This document shows positions 36,300 through 49,570 of a stretch of DNA of 64,000 nt, in pieces. Both the position numbers and the translations under genes were made by a program. Position 1 is the first letter of the stretch; each line of letters begins with the position of its first letter. The notes beneath the pieces are model-generated. The model searched no databases, was not told the origin of the DNA, and saw only the letters and a list, made by a program, of their open reading frames with translations. The DNA comes from Tetraselmis striata (taxonomy: Eukaryota > Chlorophyta > Chlorodendrophyceae > Chlorodendrales > Chlorodendraceae), in the NCBI GenBank assembly GCA_006384855.1, contig VCJN01002477.1, positions 177,200 to 241,199 on the forward strand, written 5' to 3'.

Positions 36300-39200
36300 C
36301 GTGATTGGGGAGGGAAGACTCAGTAGTCTGACGGGCGGCTTCGTCGAGCTCTTTTAGGGTAATATGTGGGCAGAGCGGTCATCGTCGTACCAAAAAACCC
36401 AAGCCTCATGGTGTTGGTTCATGACGTCGCCCCAACCGTACGACAAACTGTCGACGTGCAAGTATAACCGGTTTTGATAGGGCGGTTAATAATGGGGCGG
36501 CACTTGTGTTGGGTAGGCACGCCCACCCGCTACCATCGCATGTCACGTTCGAGATGGCGGGTGAGCTTAGTTATCGCCACTTCGCGTTACGGTCACGTCA
36601 CTGGGCCCGCGGGCCTAATGGCTTAACACCGCGGTGTTTACGGCGAGTAGTACTGCAGTAGTAGCATCCGGTAGCGATATCATAATTACATGAGCTAGCA
36701 GCAGAAGGCGACATATATCAGGAAATCACCAAAAAAAAGAACGTTCAGAAAAGTCCTCTACAGCGACACCGAGATGGAAGCAGTAACATGAGAAGACGCA
36801 GAATGGGCACGAGCCCACGCATCATACTTGGCCATCTGCCCACCGGCAGAGAGAATGCCGCCCAGGGTACCATGCACGCAAGCCGAGACCCGTTGCAACA
36901 GCCCCCGCCGTGTGCGCGACAGGTGACGGCGGAACTCAGCAGGTCGGTTGGCGACAAAGCTCCGAAGTGCTTGAACGGATTGACAACGAAGGAAGCATCA
37001 GGTAGGTCGGGGCGGAAGGACCGCCATGGAAGTTGCGCACAGCCAACAACACCACGACGATGTAGACCGCCGTCAAAGCGGACTTCCCGAGACGGCCGCG
37101 GTCCTCAACCACAAAAGGGTAGTACCGGTGAACACCCTGCACTGGGGCGGAAGACGCCCGGTCCGCTGCCAACTTACCATGCTCCGCCTCGGTCGCCGCG
37201 ATTCCCGGGGTGCACCATCGGGGGTCGTTGCTCCAATAAGTGGGGGTCGTGGAGGACACGCACGCGAAGTCGATCATGTAATCGCACGCCGCCGCCCCGC
37301 CCCCCACCCCCCCCCCCTCACCCCGCCAGCGTCAAGTCCGACGGCCGCGAGCGGTCCGCTAGGCGCAGCCCACTCGTCTCAAGGGTCAAGTCGCCGGCTC
37401 CCGAACGGTCCCGGTCAAGCACCGCCCCCGCATCAATTGCCACAGATGCCCACAGATTCTTCAAAGCGGTATGCATGCGGTGCGTGTAGTTCGCTACGGG
37501 GCATATGGGTAAATGATCCAAGATGAAATCCGTAGCGCTCCGGTTCGAGCCATCCGTAGAGCAAAGCCATAAGGGATCAATACCACACGTGGGGCCATGG
37601 CAAGTGAAAAGCGCGAAACCTCCGCGCGGGCAAAGGCCAAATACCCACGCAGCGATATCATACTGGGCGGTTCGTAGTACTTTGTAAAACATGATATCGG
37701 GTCATCACAATGCAGCCTCATGCCAACCTGGCATCGCGAGTACACGCCATGATGACGCGCCGCACAGTGAAGTCGCAATGTGCGAGAATCATATAGTAAA
37801 CAAAGTACAATAGCGGCCGCGCGCGGTCGCGCTGTTGTCATCGCCGTCGGGTAGACGCGCGGGTAGCCGGCAGCAGGCGGGCCGGCCGTGGCGGGGAGTC
37901 ATCGCCGGCCAACATATGGCCGAGCCACATCGCGAGTAGGCCATCATGTGAACACCCGAGCACGATGCAGGAGCTGAGCAAATATGCACACCGGCAAGAC
38001 ACCAATAATCGACCAGCACTCTATCCGGAAAGGTAATATACGAGTACCTCAAAAATGCCACAAGCGCGATGTTACGGCGGTCAGTCGCACGCGTGTGGTA
38101 GTCATTAAAGGGAACCAAGACGCGGTCCCGCGGGGGTTCACGGCCGGCCCGCCGGGTCGTTATGGCACATTCAGCGCCACGATGGCCAGGTCGCCCACCA
38201 CGACGGACGACGATATCCGCGTGGCCACCCGCCGCCCGGAGCGCGCGGCGGGCGGCGGGCGACCCAGCGGTTGTCTTCGGCAGCGTCATCGTGAGAACCT
38301 ACGCGGCACGTACAACTGCGGATGTGCTCGCGGACGTCGGTCCGGACGGCGGTAGGGCGAGGGCCATGCTCGATCGGCACGGCTGCCGATGCGCGACTCC
38401 TCTGTTGGGCGCCCCGCATCTAGAGGAGGCGGAGCGCCCGGTGATGCACCAAGTCTGGGTGCACGGCCCGGCCCTCCGCGGCCTCGCAGCATGGGCCGAT
38501 CTCTGGGAGTAGCCGGCCCTAAGCATGTTGGCAGCCTACCAGCTCTGAACCAACCGCCCGCCCGACTACGACGCAGGCGTCGCACTCAGTGATGCCCACG
38601 TTGTCTTGGGTCTTCATGAGGGGGTGCTGCTCGGTAGTAGTACGAGTAGGCGTGACATACGTACATGAACGAATGCAGAGGCTGCGCGCGCACATACACC
38701 AGGCGGGTAGCAAGCGCCCGGAATTGCTCGTTGAGCATGGCGTGGCTCTCGCGCCAATGCGGGCGTCGGCAACGGCTTCGCACGTACTGTGCTAGCCATG
38801 GTGTAACCAAAGGGCGCGGAAGCAGCGCAAACAGCCCCGAGTGTCGGCGAGTGGTAGTGGCGTGCGCAGGGAGGACTGGTGGGAGCAAGGGGTGGTGAAG
38901 GGAGTTGGTGTCTTAGCGGGAATTGCTGCAGTCGGCGGAGGCACAACACGATGTGTTGAGCGCAAGGTGCAGTCGACACCAATCGAAGGCCAAGGCGGCA
39001 TTTCTCTGCGAGTTCGCGTGGCGGGAGGCTCGCAACCTGGGGCGCTAGCGGCTGAGATACAGGGCCGCGGCGCACTGATAGCGGCGGGATGATCATTCTG
39101 CGGGTAGACGCGAGTTGCGGGCTGGCGAAGCTGCGGCGGCGGCTCAACATGCTGCGTCTCGATGTGCCGCTTCAGCCGCTCGCCGCTGCGCATGTTCACG

Positions 39201-40230
39201 GAGTAGCTCTTCCCCAAGGGCGACCGACTCTGCGCGTAGCGCCTCTCGACAAGAGGCTTGCTGGCGTCGAGCTGTGCTTGCAGTGTCGATATAGCTTGCC
39301 CGCGGGTTGTCAGTCGCGGAGGGTTGTCGTCGCGTACCCGGGCGGTTCTACTCTCTCGGCATGCTGCGCTTGCGAGTGTTGGCTGCATGGTGAGGGAAAC
39401 GCGACGCGCGCTCTTTGCACGCACAGAGGAGTCGGATTGAGGTCAAGGAGGGACAGTGTCACCGGGCCGGTCCACATTTGAAAATCGGAGTCAACTGCAA
39501 AGCTACGTGCGTCTCGCCGACCCCCCGCCCGTGTGCACAGATGTCGCACACCGCCTTAACTTTGTAGTCGCCATTTCCGCACTTGAAATTGAAATCGAAA
39601 TTGATTACAACGTGCTAGTCTACTGCTCTCCACCGTCCAGACCGGGTTGCTCTCTAACCATAGTAGGGAACACATATAGTGTAATTACAGCTCAAGCTTC
39701 CGGCCATCCTCTTTCGTTTCCAAGCCCCGCCTTCTTCCATCACGTGATCAGTAGCTATGCTAAATCGGGCGTAGTTGTGGCGTGCGAGCAATGACGGCGA
39801 GTTTCTCAGCGGGCGCACGAAGAGTAGGCGACATGGACGTAGTGTAAGTTTTAACCCCATGTGCACGAGCCTCCGGGTGGGCTCCGGACGCTCATATATA
39901 TTTTTCGCCCCCGGGACAGGATTGGCAGTAAAACCCTTGCAGCGTCTCTACGACAGCCGTTTAGGCAGCAATCCAGTTACGGAAAGCCTTGGGTAGGCAA
40001 CGCTCCGTTATAGTCATCCAGCAAATTGCCGAAGCATTTTGCAAGACTAATTGGAGGCCAGTGACGGAACATTGTTGGATCACCGTCTAAAACATTGTTA
40101 TGAAAATACCCGGCACTGACCACGAAAGGTCCGCCCTACCCGTTTGGGCGTCGGCCCATTCGAGTAATGCGAATGTTGTTGGGGCTGCGCAACATGCCAA
40201 GCCCCGCGAGGTGGCGTTCGATGTAGTCGC
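36300..40230. other. about 4 kb without a recognisable gene
   Basis: Many short overlapping frames on both strands with no domain I recognise. Composition and position between two retroelement fragments suggest decayed transposon DNA, but nothing direct shows this. Confidence 0.35.
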
Positions 40231-40234
40231 GTTG

Positions 40235-40931
40235 TTAGATGGCCTCAACATGAGTCAGAGCTAGAAACACGGAATCGTCCATGTAGGGCAACATGCGCAA
40301 GCCAAATCGGCGCCGGGGAGATGATGTGCCGTCTGCCATCATCGAGACTATAGCGGGTTTTGCGGCGGATTGCTGGCGGGTTGCTGCGCAATGCCATGGT
40401 GCGTGAGAACGTCGGTGTACTGACAAAAGTAGTAAGGGGACATCCAAGACCAACCCATGGGAAGGCCAGCCAGTCGGTACATAGTATTGCGCGGTAATCG
40501 GTCATGAAAAAGTCCTTGTCCCCATTGGCGATTCCAACCGCGTAAACCCCATCTTCCATGTCCATCTGCAACATGCACTCCCCGGGGCGCGCCTAACTGC
40601 GCAAATATGCCATCGCGTATCGATTAAAAGATCGCGCGTCTTGATGTAACAGTTCAATGGGCGGAGATAAATAATGAGGTACCATTAGTTGGAACCAATA
40701 ACAACCGGGACACCCATTTTGCGCAGTAGCCTCGTTCTCATGCCCCAACAACCATGGCGCGAGCCAATTCACCGTCCATAACTTCAGATGGGCTTGAGTA
40801 GCATCGTCCATTGACACTCCTTGATGAAAATGAGAGGGGGTAATCCCGTCCAGAAACGGAACGCGTACATACGCCTCCAGATGTTTAGTTGAGAACACGG
40901 CGATTCGCAGCAGCGGCTTGCAAGTTACCAA
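40235..40931 (-). mobile_element. reverse transcriptase remnant (DIRS-like)
   Basis: Minus-strand pieces read MLQMDMEDGVYAVGIANGDK, then LPMGWSWMSPYYFCQYTDV in a second frame, then MLPYMDDSVFLALTHVEA. These are the catalytic aspartate motif, the LPMGW motif and the YMDD box of a retroelement reverse transcriptase. At least one frameshift and a deletion separate them. It is not continuous with the copy at 44.7-46.4 kb, which has its own YxDD box. Confidence 0.7.
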
Positions 40932-43242
40932 GATTTCGACGGACGCGGTGTTTCATAATAACGGGGGAGTCGGGGGTACATAAATCGACGCGATGGATGT
41001 CGCGAGGGGGGTGAGCAGAGCGCCCTACCTATCGCTCTCTTAGCCCTCTCCCTCGGGGTCCACGGTGCGCGGCATAGTAGAAGTGCCGTGGTCTAGGAGT
41101 AGCTATGTACCACTAGGGCGATGGCTTGGCCACTGGCAATGTAGTGCCACTTTCCACTTGCATGTGCACTAACATACGGGCATGCGCCCCAATCGTAGCG
41201 GGTCTCGGCATCACATGCGCCGAGTAAGGGCTAGTACAGATCGAGCCATGCCCACACAAGAGAGGCGGCTAGGGCTACTGTTGGTCGACATTGTTTGAAG
41301 CACTAGCCTCCCGGACTGTATCGGAATTATACCGTAATGGCACGTAATCGCAATTTTCCCAGGGAATGGGCGTGTAATCGCCGTATCTACCATATAGTCG
41401 CCACTTTTCTGCTAGGCTCAGTAATCGCAATGACGTGCCCGGCTCGCCCGCGTTCCGTAATATGCTACCAGTAGCATGGTGTGCCATTCCCATGGTACAT
41501 TGGACGCGCATATTGCGTCTCGCGCGTGTAGCCGTAATCGCTCCAGGTTTCGCCGCATTGTATTTAAACGCGTCACAAGCTCCATAACGACGCAACGGCC
41601 AACGGTGTCTCAAGCCGGCTATGTATGTACTTCTCACTTTCCAGCCGGCCCTCAACACCGGGCGAATTACTGCGTATGTACTAAATCCGGGCGAGCCGGC
41701 GCGGCTCTACTAGTGATGATTGTGTACTCCTGTGAAACGGTGGAGAGACGACCGGACGACACACCACTAGGACAACTGCCGGCCAGCGCCCACAGAGGCG
41801 TGAAGAGCAGGCTCCACAGGAGATCATCACTACAACCACCATGGACATCAACATACCCGAAGAGCACCAGAAGGCCGCGGTCGGCACCACTATCGATGCG
41901 CCGCGCAACGGCAGAGCCCAACCCCCAAGATCCCAACAACCATTGCGGCGGAAAAAATCACATATGCACCCAACTCACACATGTTGTCTGCCGTCTTCTC
42001 CGCGTTTTGAACCGCCAGTCCCGCCAGCTCCCAATCGATCTTCCCCCTGGTGCCGACTGTGCCACACAAGTCGCCCCGCTATTCAACGATATGCTGACCC
42101 GCAATTGTGCGATGGGGGTAGACATGCGCCACAGCCGTATATATGTTTGTGAACTGTGAACCCGATCCGTACCCTCGGCCCCAAGCTCGGGGTATACACA
42201 TCAACTCACGACGACGTCCGGGCGGTGACCCGACGCGCCCCTATCCTATGCCGGGTGCCGCCGCTCCGGCAGTAGGGGTGAGCATAGCTGGACTCACCAC
42301 TAACACGGGATCCGACGCGAAACTCTTCGCAGCCAGTACCATGCAGTCACCTACATGGGCAGGAGAGGATGGCGACTATTCACCAACCGGCGCCGACTAC
42401 AGTCGACCGGTCGGCAATGCACCACGGCAAGCGCAGCTCCCCCGGGAGCTCTTGCCACCATCAACTAGCTAGCTAAAAGCGGCCCGCCCCCCGGCCGCGG
42501 CAGCCCCTCAAGACACGGAGATGGACGGCGACGACCCGCCACCGGAAGTCGATCAGCCGGCGACAAGCGTCGATCCAGCCCCGCACCCCGAGGCGGCTCC
42601 ACCGGCCGCAGCCCAAGCCCCCACCGCGACAAGAGAGGCCTCGGAGGCAACCGCCCCCCCCGAGCATACCTCCACAACCAACACACCAGCCCAAGCGTCC
42701 CGCCTGGCCCAGCTCGCGGCAGAGGCCCACCGCCTCCGTCGCCCCCCGCGCCGGACGACCCCCTTGCAGCCGCATGTGGGCCGTATGCTAGTACTCTCCG
42801 CCGGCAAGGCGCCCAATCTCAAGCCGTACGCACGACCGCGACTATCAGCGCCTCAACAGAAGTAGAACTACGGACGTTTTTCGCCGATGTTGCGCCCGGA
42901 ATGCGCGTTTTCGAATTTACCAGCACTTTTCTCCGCAAAGTATTATAGACAGTGTATCGCCCGACCCGCGGGCTTGGCACATGCACCTGACGAAGTCATC
43001 ATGCCATTAAACGCAAAATACTGTGCCAAAAAAGTAGAGATGGAGGGCATTGTAGCCCCCACCCTACCAAGGTAGCCGGCTCAGCGGTACATGAATATTG
43101 AGCACCATGCAGCTATTCCGGTTAGCTCCCCTCCCCCATCACACCTCAGTATCAGCATGCGGGATGCCTCTGGCTGCCTTAGCGTGCCTGCTGAGCTCTG
43201 GATGGTATGGGTCTGGCTGGTATGGGTTTGGTGTCACCATGG
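40932..43242. other. no recognisable gene
   Basis: Contains a low-complexity plus-strand frame of about 114 codons (42,521-42,865) rich in Pro, Ala and Thr, which could be part of a gag-like protein, and other short frames. Nothing in it is diagnostic. Confidence 0.3.
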
Positions 43243-43400
43243 CAAAAAGCCAGCAATAACATCAACTTCCTCCCACCTACTAATACATTTAAAATGCATA
43301 AATTACTAATCCCGCATTCAATTATTTAACTGATTCCTTGCCTCCCTGCGTGGCGTCCGCACTAAAAACATGTGTGGATTATGGCTGCGCCATCACCAAA
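43243..43400. repeat. direct repeat, left copy (candidate retroelement end)
   Basis: About 155 bp, AT-richer than its surroundings, starting CAAAAAGCCAGCAATAACAT and ending GGCTGCGCCATCACCAAA. It matches 54,570-54,720 in the same orientation at roughly 85% by eye. It lies just beyond the recombinase end of the minus-strand retroelement. Confidence 0.85.
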
Positions 43401-43579
43401 TAACTTGCTTTTATACCAGTATGGCAGCTCAGCTTTGGGGAAGATTAGTTTAAAATGGGATGGGAAAGGTCTTGCCTGCCGCTTGAACATTAGCAGTGGT
43501 TGGAAAAGCTGATGCTGAACCCCATTGGAACCCATTGAGGCAGGAGTAGTAGACGGAGTTAGATGGCGGCGTTCAAACG

Positions 43580-44690
43580 AAGAACCGCGGTGGGCGACGT
43601 GGTAAAATAGGCGTTTAGGGCGTCTTCGCGGCAGGCCCAATGCTAGCCAATGTGAGCGACGACCCGGACGTTCCGGTAGGCATCCCAAAGCCAATGGGCC
43701 AGGGACTTGCGGCCAGAGTGGCTGCCGACGCGGTTGACGTCACACGAGCGTGTAGACGGGTCGGGCCATGCACGAGCGTAGGCCGCCTTGAAGGCGATGT
43801 TGAAACTCATGTACGGGTTGGGAAAAAACGTGAAGCTGGCAGCCGCGCAAGACTGCGTATGCGGGGCTGCCAGCAGGTAGCCGCCGGACGGGGGGGCGGA
43901 GGGCGGAGAGGTATGCGTTGAGGAGCTGCACGGGCTGCACACCAAGGGAGGGCACGTACTCGGGGATGTAGGCGTACACCTCGCGGCGGTTGTCGACGTT
44001 CTTGTCGATGTCTACGCGGACGCAGATGTAGTGCTGCTGCAGCTCCACGTTGAAGAGGACTTGCACTATCGGGGCGTCCACAGTTCACAGCTCCGCCCCT
44101 CGATATGTGGTAGTCGACGGTAAGTCGCGACGCTGCTCCTCGGCGGAGATAGCTAAGGTTGAGGAAGACCAGGGCGAGCTGCTGTAAGTTGATGTATGGC
44201 CCGAGGGGCGGTGTATATTGAAGCCCCTAGCGTACATGTCCGCGCATTTCGGGATGGTGATGGAGAAGCGGTCCTGGGCCGGCTTGGCCACCCGCTTGCG
44301 GATCACCTTGAGCAGGATCGCGAGCGTGTCGTCCAATTAGGGGTTGGCTCAGGGCCGGTCGGCCTCGCGCAGCGGGATGGCATGGCGCCTGTGCCATGTA
44401 GCGATGGCCGAAACTCGGCCCTCGATTGTGCTCGCCGCTAGCTGCTCGTCCTTGGCGCAGTAGAGTATGTAGGCCCGCAGTTGGCCGGCGGACATTGGCA
44501 GTGCGCGGGAACCCGTCCTCGCAGAAGGGGGCAATAGCGGCGCATGGAGGCAGCGTAGGTGTTTTGGGAGGAGGGAGCGAGGCGCAGCCAAAGCAGCTCC
44601 TCCGCGCCCGCGTGCATGCGCTCCCACTCCGGCCGGTGCTCCGGGCTGACCCCGGGTACCTCGCAGAACGAGCAAATGTAGAGCTCAGGC
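43580..44690 (-). mobile_element. tyrosine recombinase of a DIRS/Kangaroo-type retroelement (degraded)
   Basis: The minus strand encodes, across several frames, the N-terminal SAM-like region (SSQNTYAASMRRY, then ASTIEGRVSAIATWHRR) and the catalytic part: NLQQLALVFLNLSYL, VDIDKNVDNRREVYAYIPE, HSGRKSLAHWLWDAYRN and a downstream DALNAYF with the candidate nucleophilic tyrosine. These fit the recombinase that replaces integrase in DIRS, Ngaro and Volvox Kangaroo elements. Several frameshifts show it is inactive. Confidence 0.7.
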
Positions 44691-44699
44691 GTACCGGTG

Positions 44700-46390
44700 T
44701 CGGGGCGTCCTCCGCACTGGTGGCATGGTGCCGCTCCGCAGCTCACGCGCAGGAGTAATTCGTCCCGGGTCTTGTTGCCCGACATGCGGGGCAGGTCAGC
44801 GAGCTCGGGGGAGTCCCCGCGGCACCTGTTCATAGGGGAGTCCGCGGGGAAAAGGATCAGCACCACCCCCCACTGCTTGGTGGGTCCTTTGTAGGTGCGG
44901 CGCGTCGGCACCGGGTCAGGGCGGCTGGCGGTGTGCCAATTCGGTGCTGACGTGAAGAGGACGTGGCCACGTTCGAAAAAGCCGACGACCTGTCCGCCAG
45001 CCGCCAGACGCCACCAATTTGCGGTGAAGCAGGTTGGGGAGACGAAAGTGGTGCTCGTGCTGTGTGGACGCCGGGTGTAGCACGTCCATAAGTGCCGCAT
45101 CAGAATGTTCTCGATTGCCGCGGAAGGGGGGTTGCAGTAGATGTGTTGGTCAGCCCAGTCGTCTGCCAGACATTTGTCAATTGTAGACCAGTAGACCGTG
45201 CAGTAGGCGTTGCGGCCGAGAGGGTCCGCGCACGCGTCGACAGCAAAAGGGCCGACAAGAGCGGCGAGACGTTCAAAGATCTGGCGAAGAATCTGTCAGT
45301 CTTGGTTGTCGCGAAGGCCCTTGAGGCGGGAAATCGCGTCGGCCGGGGTGTTGTCGCGGCCGGGCAAATGGCGAGCCACAATCTCGATGTCGTAGAATTG
45401 CAGCAGCTCCACCAACCACCAAAGTAGCCGGAGCACCTCCGGCGACGACGATGCGACCTTGATTGTGGCCCCGACAGCCGCCGTGTTGTCCAGTCGGAGC
45501 AGCATGATCCGTCCGCGCAGCCGAGGTCCGAGTTGGGAGATGTTCATGGGGACCATGAACAGTTCTCGTGGGTTGGTCGACGAGCCATACGGCCCGTCGA
45601 GCTGCTCTTGGGTAAAGGTATGATGCAGCCGGATGTTGTCCCACCAAACGCTGCCGGCCCAATCCGACGCGTCGGAGGTGAGCGTCTCGAAGCCCCCACC
45701 GACGGAGAAGGTCAGCGCCGGTCGTCGCTGGGCAGGTAGGGAAATAGGGTCTTGGACCAAAGCCCAGGGTGGGTGGGGGCGGCTCGCCGGGAGGATCGCT
45801 CCAGGGGCTTGAGGGGGTCCGCTAGCTGCGGAGTGGGAGCCGTGGCGCCTGCAGACAAGAGCTCGCACCACCACTCGAGATCCTCGTACGCTCCCGCGTC
45901 CAAGACGCACAGCTCATCGGGATCCCAACGTCGGTTGGGAGGTAGTTGTGATGAAGGGGAGGTCGCCATGATGTCGCGTGCGCTGTACATGCGTACAAGT
46001 CGGAGCTGCCCTTGGTGTACCGCGGGGCAACACCACTGTAATTTGCCGACGGCGGAGGCCATTTGGCCCCTGTTGGGTACAGTATCCGTACGCCTGACAT
46101 TTATCAGTAGTTTGTCCAGGTGCGAGCAAAGCTTCTCGCGGCGGGGTGCGTCGACGGAGATGGCGGTGCCCCGCCGGACGTCGGTGTCGATGGTCACACC
46201 CAGGAACTCGGTCCGTACGTGTGGAAGGCCACTCGTTCTTGGCGTGCTTGATGGGGAAGCCATACTTGGCGCATGTGCACAACATTATGGAGTTGTACAT
46301 CAAGGCATATTGCTAGGGGGTTAGCGAGCTGGAGAATCTGAATAGGAAGTCATCCTAGTAGACTCCGGCCGCGGCACAACGTACGTATTC
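44700..46390 (-). mobile_element. RT - RNase H - methyltransferase-like part of the same retroelement
   Basis: Read on the minus strand: an RT active-site box with a stop inside (VY*DDFLF, about 46,345), then ITIDTD-like and VGKLQWCCPAVHQG connection sequence, then RNase H (TLTSDASDWAGSVWW, NPRELFMVPMNISQL, LLRLDNTAAVGATI, LPGRDNTPADAISRL). It ends in a block with FAVDACADPLGRNAY and IYCNPPSAAIENIL. The last pair resembles the N6-adenine methyltransferase-like domain of DIRS elements (NPPS in place of NPPY). The RT is cut off upstream near 46.4 kb. Confidence 0.75.
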
Positions 46391-46613
46391 GGCAAGTATC
46401 CGTACTTTGTAAGCACGCGAACGCGCGTGTCTGTAACACTCGCCCCTATGCCCACTCGTTCCGATTCACAACACACGCACGAGCAGCCCTAGGGCTGCTC
46501 TCGTACCGTGGGCACGACGGGCGAAGGGGTTGGGTTCACGCGGCCCGGCAGTTCCGTGAGTAATCACGTTTTCCCGCATACATTTTGCGCCGCGCCCACA
46601 GCCGCCACGCGGA

Positions 46614-48890
46614 ATGCGACATGTAAGTAAACAAAGCGAAGTGTCGCCCTTCTCGACTCACAACACAGCTTCCACTACCGCCCTTAGCACGGCTGCCATG
46701 CGGCGAGGGGCTAACATGTCGCGGGCGCAGAAGGCGCGCCGCGCGCGGGCGTCCGCGGCGGCTGAGGAGGCGTCCGCGGCTGGGCTCGCCCCAAGAGGGT
46801 CTGGCGGCATGCCGCAGCCGCCCGCGACTACATCAGGAGACACAACCCGGCAGCGCGCCGCGACACAGCTCGCGAATGTCACGTCGGAGCGCGACGCATT
46901 GACCGACACGGTCGCGAGGCGAATCGCGGAAGCGGAAGAGCAAAAGGATGCGGGGGAGAGGCATCGAGCGGAGGAGCGGGAGTTGCGTCCCGGCTTGCTG
47001 CTGCCGAGGCTGTTGCTGCACAATACCGGGAGAAAGCACGGGATGCGGCGAGCAAGCTCTACTACACGAACTACAACTTCCTCAAGCGCAAGATGGAGGT
47101 GGAAGACGACGACGAGGAGAAGGAGGAGAAGGCTGAAACGGGCGACGAGGGCAGCGGGGCGAGCGACAGCGACGAGCCGCAGCGGGCTCGGCGGAACCGC
47201 CCTACCGGCCTTCGCTTACTATAGAATTCGGCGGAAGGGTGCGGACGTGACGATGGACAACATCGATTTATATATCAGGAAGCGGCGAGAGGAACTCGAG
47301 GCACTGTTGGTGGACCAGTTTGGCACCAAGTGGCAGGAGTTCTACAAGCTGGGTGGGACGGGCGAGGAGCCGGAGGCGGTGGCGGTGTCGGCGGCGGAGG
47401 GCGGAAGCGGCGATGATTGTGGCGGCTGCAGCGGCGGCGGCGCTGCTAGCGGTGGTATTGAGGCCGGACCGGCATGTAACCATGTTAGTCCGGCAGGTAA
47501 AGAACACCGCTCGACTACACACATGTCGCGCTGGGTGCTTAGGTCCTTTGCGAAGTACCCTCACGTGCTACATGCCATGCTAGACGACATGGGGCACAAC
47601 GGGCAGGTGGAGGAGAACGCAAAGGCAGTAAAAATGAAGCACTGGCGGGAGAATGCCGTCAAGATGTTTACAGACACTGCGAGCACCAGCCGGGCGTGGA
47701 AGCGGTTGCGCATCTACTTGTTGTCGCACACCAAGGACCACTGGGCTCTAGGTGCCGTTACAGTGGCCGCACGGCACTGCGTCCCCTGGTGTGCCTAGCT
47801 ACAATTGGATCCAGATGGAGATTGGCAAGATCATGGGGGCTCGCGGCATGGAGCCCTCTAACCTATGCTGCAAGGTCAACACCCGAGCAGCTATTCTACA
47901 CCTGGCCGAGTTCCTGGACTCGATGAATCTGCTCCCCCCTTCTGGCTCCACCATGCCAGCCCATCACCTAATCGACGCTACCGGCATGTTCAAGCCCCCC
48001 GGAAGAATGGGACATCATCAGTGGTCAAGCTGCCGTATGCTGATTTTAAGGCGACGGATGATGAGGCGCTCAAGATGAATGCGGTAAGCAATCACATCAT
48101 GCTCACCTTTTCATGCGTGACGACTGTTGGGAGGACCTGCAGGCCTACTGCAGTCACATCCCACCAGACTGATGCAGCTCATCTAGCGGGAAGGCCTGCA
48201 TGTTAACGGAAAACATCACTCCATCGCGCTGGCATGTGGCGGGGACATGAAGATCTTGAGTGGACTGTTGGGGCAATGCGGCTGCTCTAGCAAGTTCCCA
48301 TGCATCTACTGCTTGGCAATGGACGGCACGGAGCTAGCTCTCACCTTGTTGGAGTGGATAGAGGCCGGCATTAGGATGCGCGACATAGACGAGCTAGAGA
48401 AGCTCACCCACACCGTCATGGGCAGCCGCTGCCCGTCTGGTGAGTGCACATACATGATTGTCAACATCGACAGCCTTAAACTCACCACGGAGGGCGTGGG
48501 CGTCCAGAGGAGGCGGCTGCTGCAGCGGCTACACTGGGGCATATGCAGGGGAAGGAGCCCGTACATCAAGCTCGCCCACATCCTAGACTATGTGGTGGAC
48601 ATACTACACCTCATGCTTCATGTTCACGGTGTCCAAGCATTGCGACGCCGCCAAGCTTATGCAGTTGCTCATGTGGCAGCGTCGACAACGCCTGGCGAGT
48701 GGGGCGTGGCCTTGCTCTTTATGCCCCGCACGCCGAGGCAAGCCTGCCGAAAGCCGCCACAGAAGTCGCTAACTCTCAAGACGATTGACAGAAGGCCTGA
48801 GAGGCCCATTGCACCGGGCGAAGGGCGCCTCGGGGTCCGGGCATGGGTCATGCTGGTGTTGTGTAAATATGCATTCGAGGCAGCATGAGA
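46614..48890 (+). mobile_element. possible DDE-type transposase gene, frame-broken
   Basis: Plus-strand frames share coding character but shift near 47.03, 47.8 and 48.2 kb. The first part (from 46,614) has a charged, coiled-coil-like stretch; the next has LDDMGHNGQVEENAKAVKM and RAAILHLAEFLDSMNLLPP; the last has ACGGDMKILSGLLGQCG and KFPCIYCLAM. A Gly-Asp-Met/Leu-Lys motif followed by a Cys-x2-Cys pair occurs in some eukaryotic DDE transposase-like proteins and loosely in RAG1/Transib. I cannot name the family. Its position inside a broken retroelement supports a mobile origin. Introns instead of frameshifts are possible. Confidence 0.4.
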
Positions 48891-49570
48891 CGCCGATGAG
48901 CGCTATATCTGCGCAGTGCGCGACACATCGCCGTTAGGGGGCGTCACTAACGAGGCAGTGCCAACGCGCACACGAGATAGCGTTAGTTGCAAGCGCACCT
49001 AACAGCTTGCTGAAAAACTACCTCTGGAACGCTTGCAAACGGTTTGCATGCGGGTATCGGCCGAGATTCGTGCTTGTCTGTCTCTCGAGCTGAGCGGATG
49101 GTGCAACGGTTGGCGGGCGACGCAGCAGCAATCTAGAAACTCATCAGGCGGGAATGGGGCAGCTCACCGCACATGCGTGCTCGCGGCCGGTCAGCGCCAT
49201 GTCAAACCTGCCTTAGGGGTATATAGTCGCATCGGAGTCAGGGTTGCGGTCGGGGATGGGCTGCGAGCGGCTTGTCGTTGGTTCTTGGAATAATGGTGTC
49301 AGGGGGGAGGTGCATAGTGGTGGCGCGGCAGCGCCGAAACCCGTAGTATATCCGTGAGTTCATGTACGGGATCGCGACATTAACAAATCGGTATCCGGCA
49401 CTGTATCCGTATGCTGTGGGTGAAATTGGCGTAATTTCCCGCGGGGCTGTCCGGGCGGCAGTATTGCAAGCCTTCACGTACCAAAATGTTACGAATAACA
49501 TTCGCCAAGTGCTGCGTAGTGCTTGGCCGGTGCTTGTCGCTGCCCGAATGGTACGTACCGGGGCACCGGT

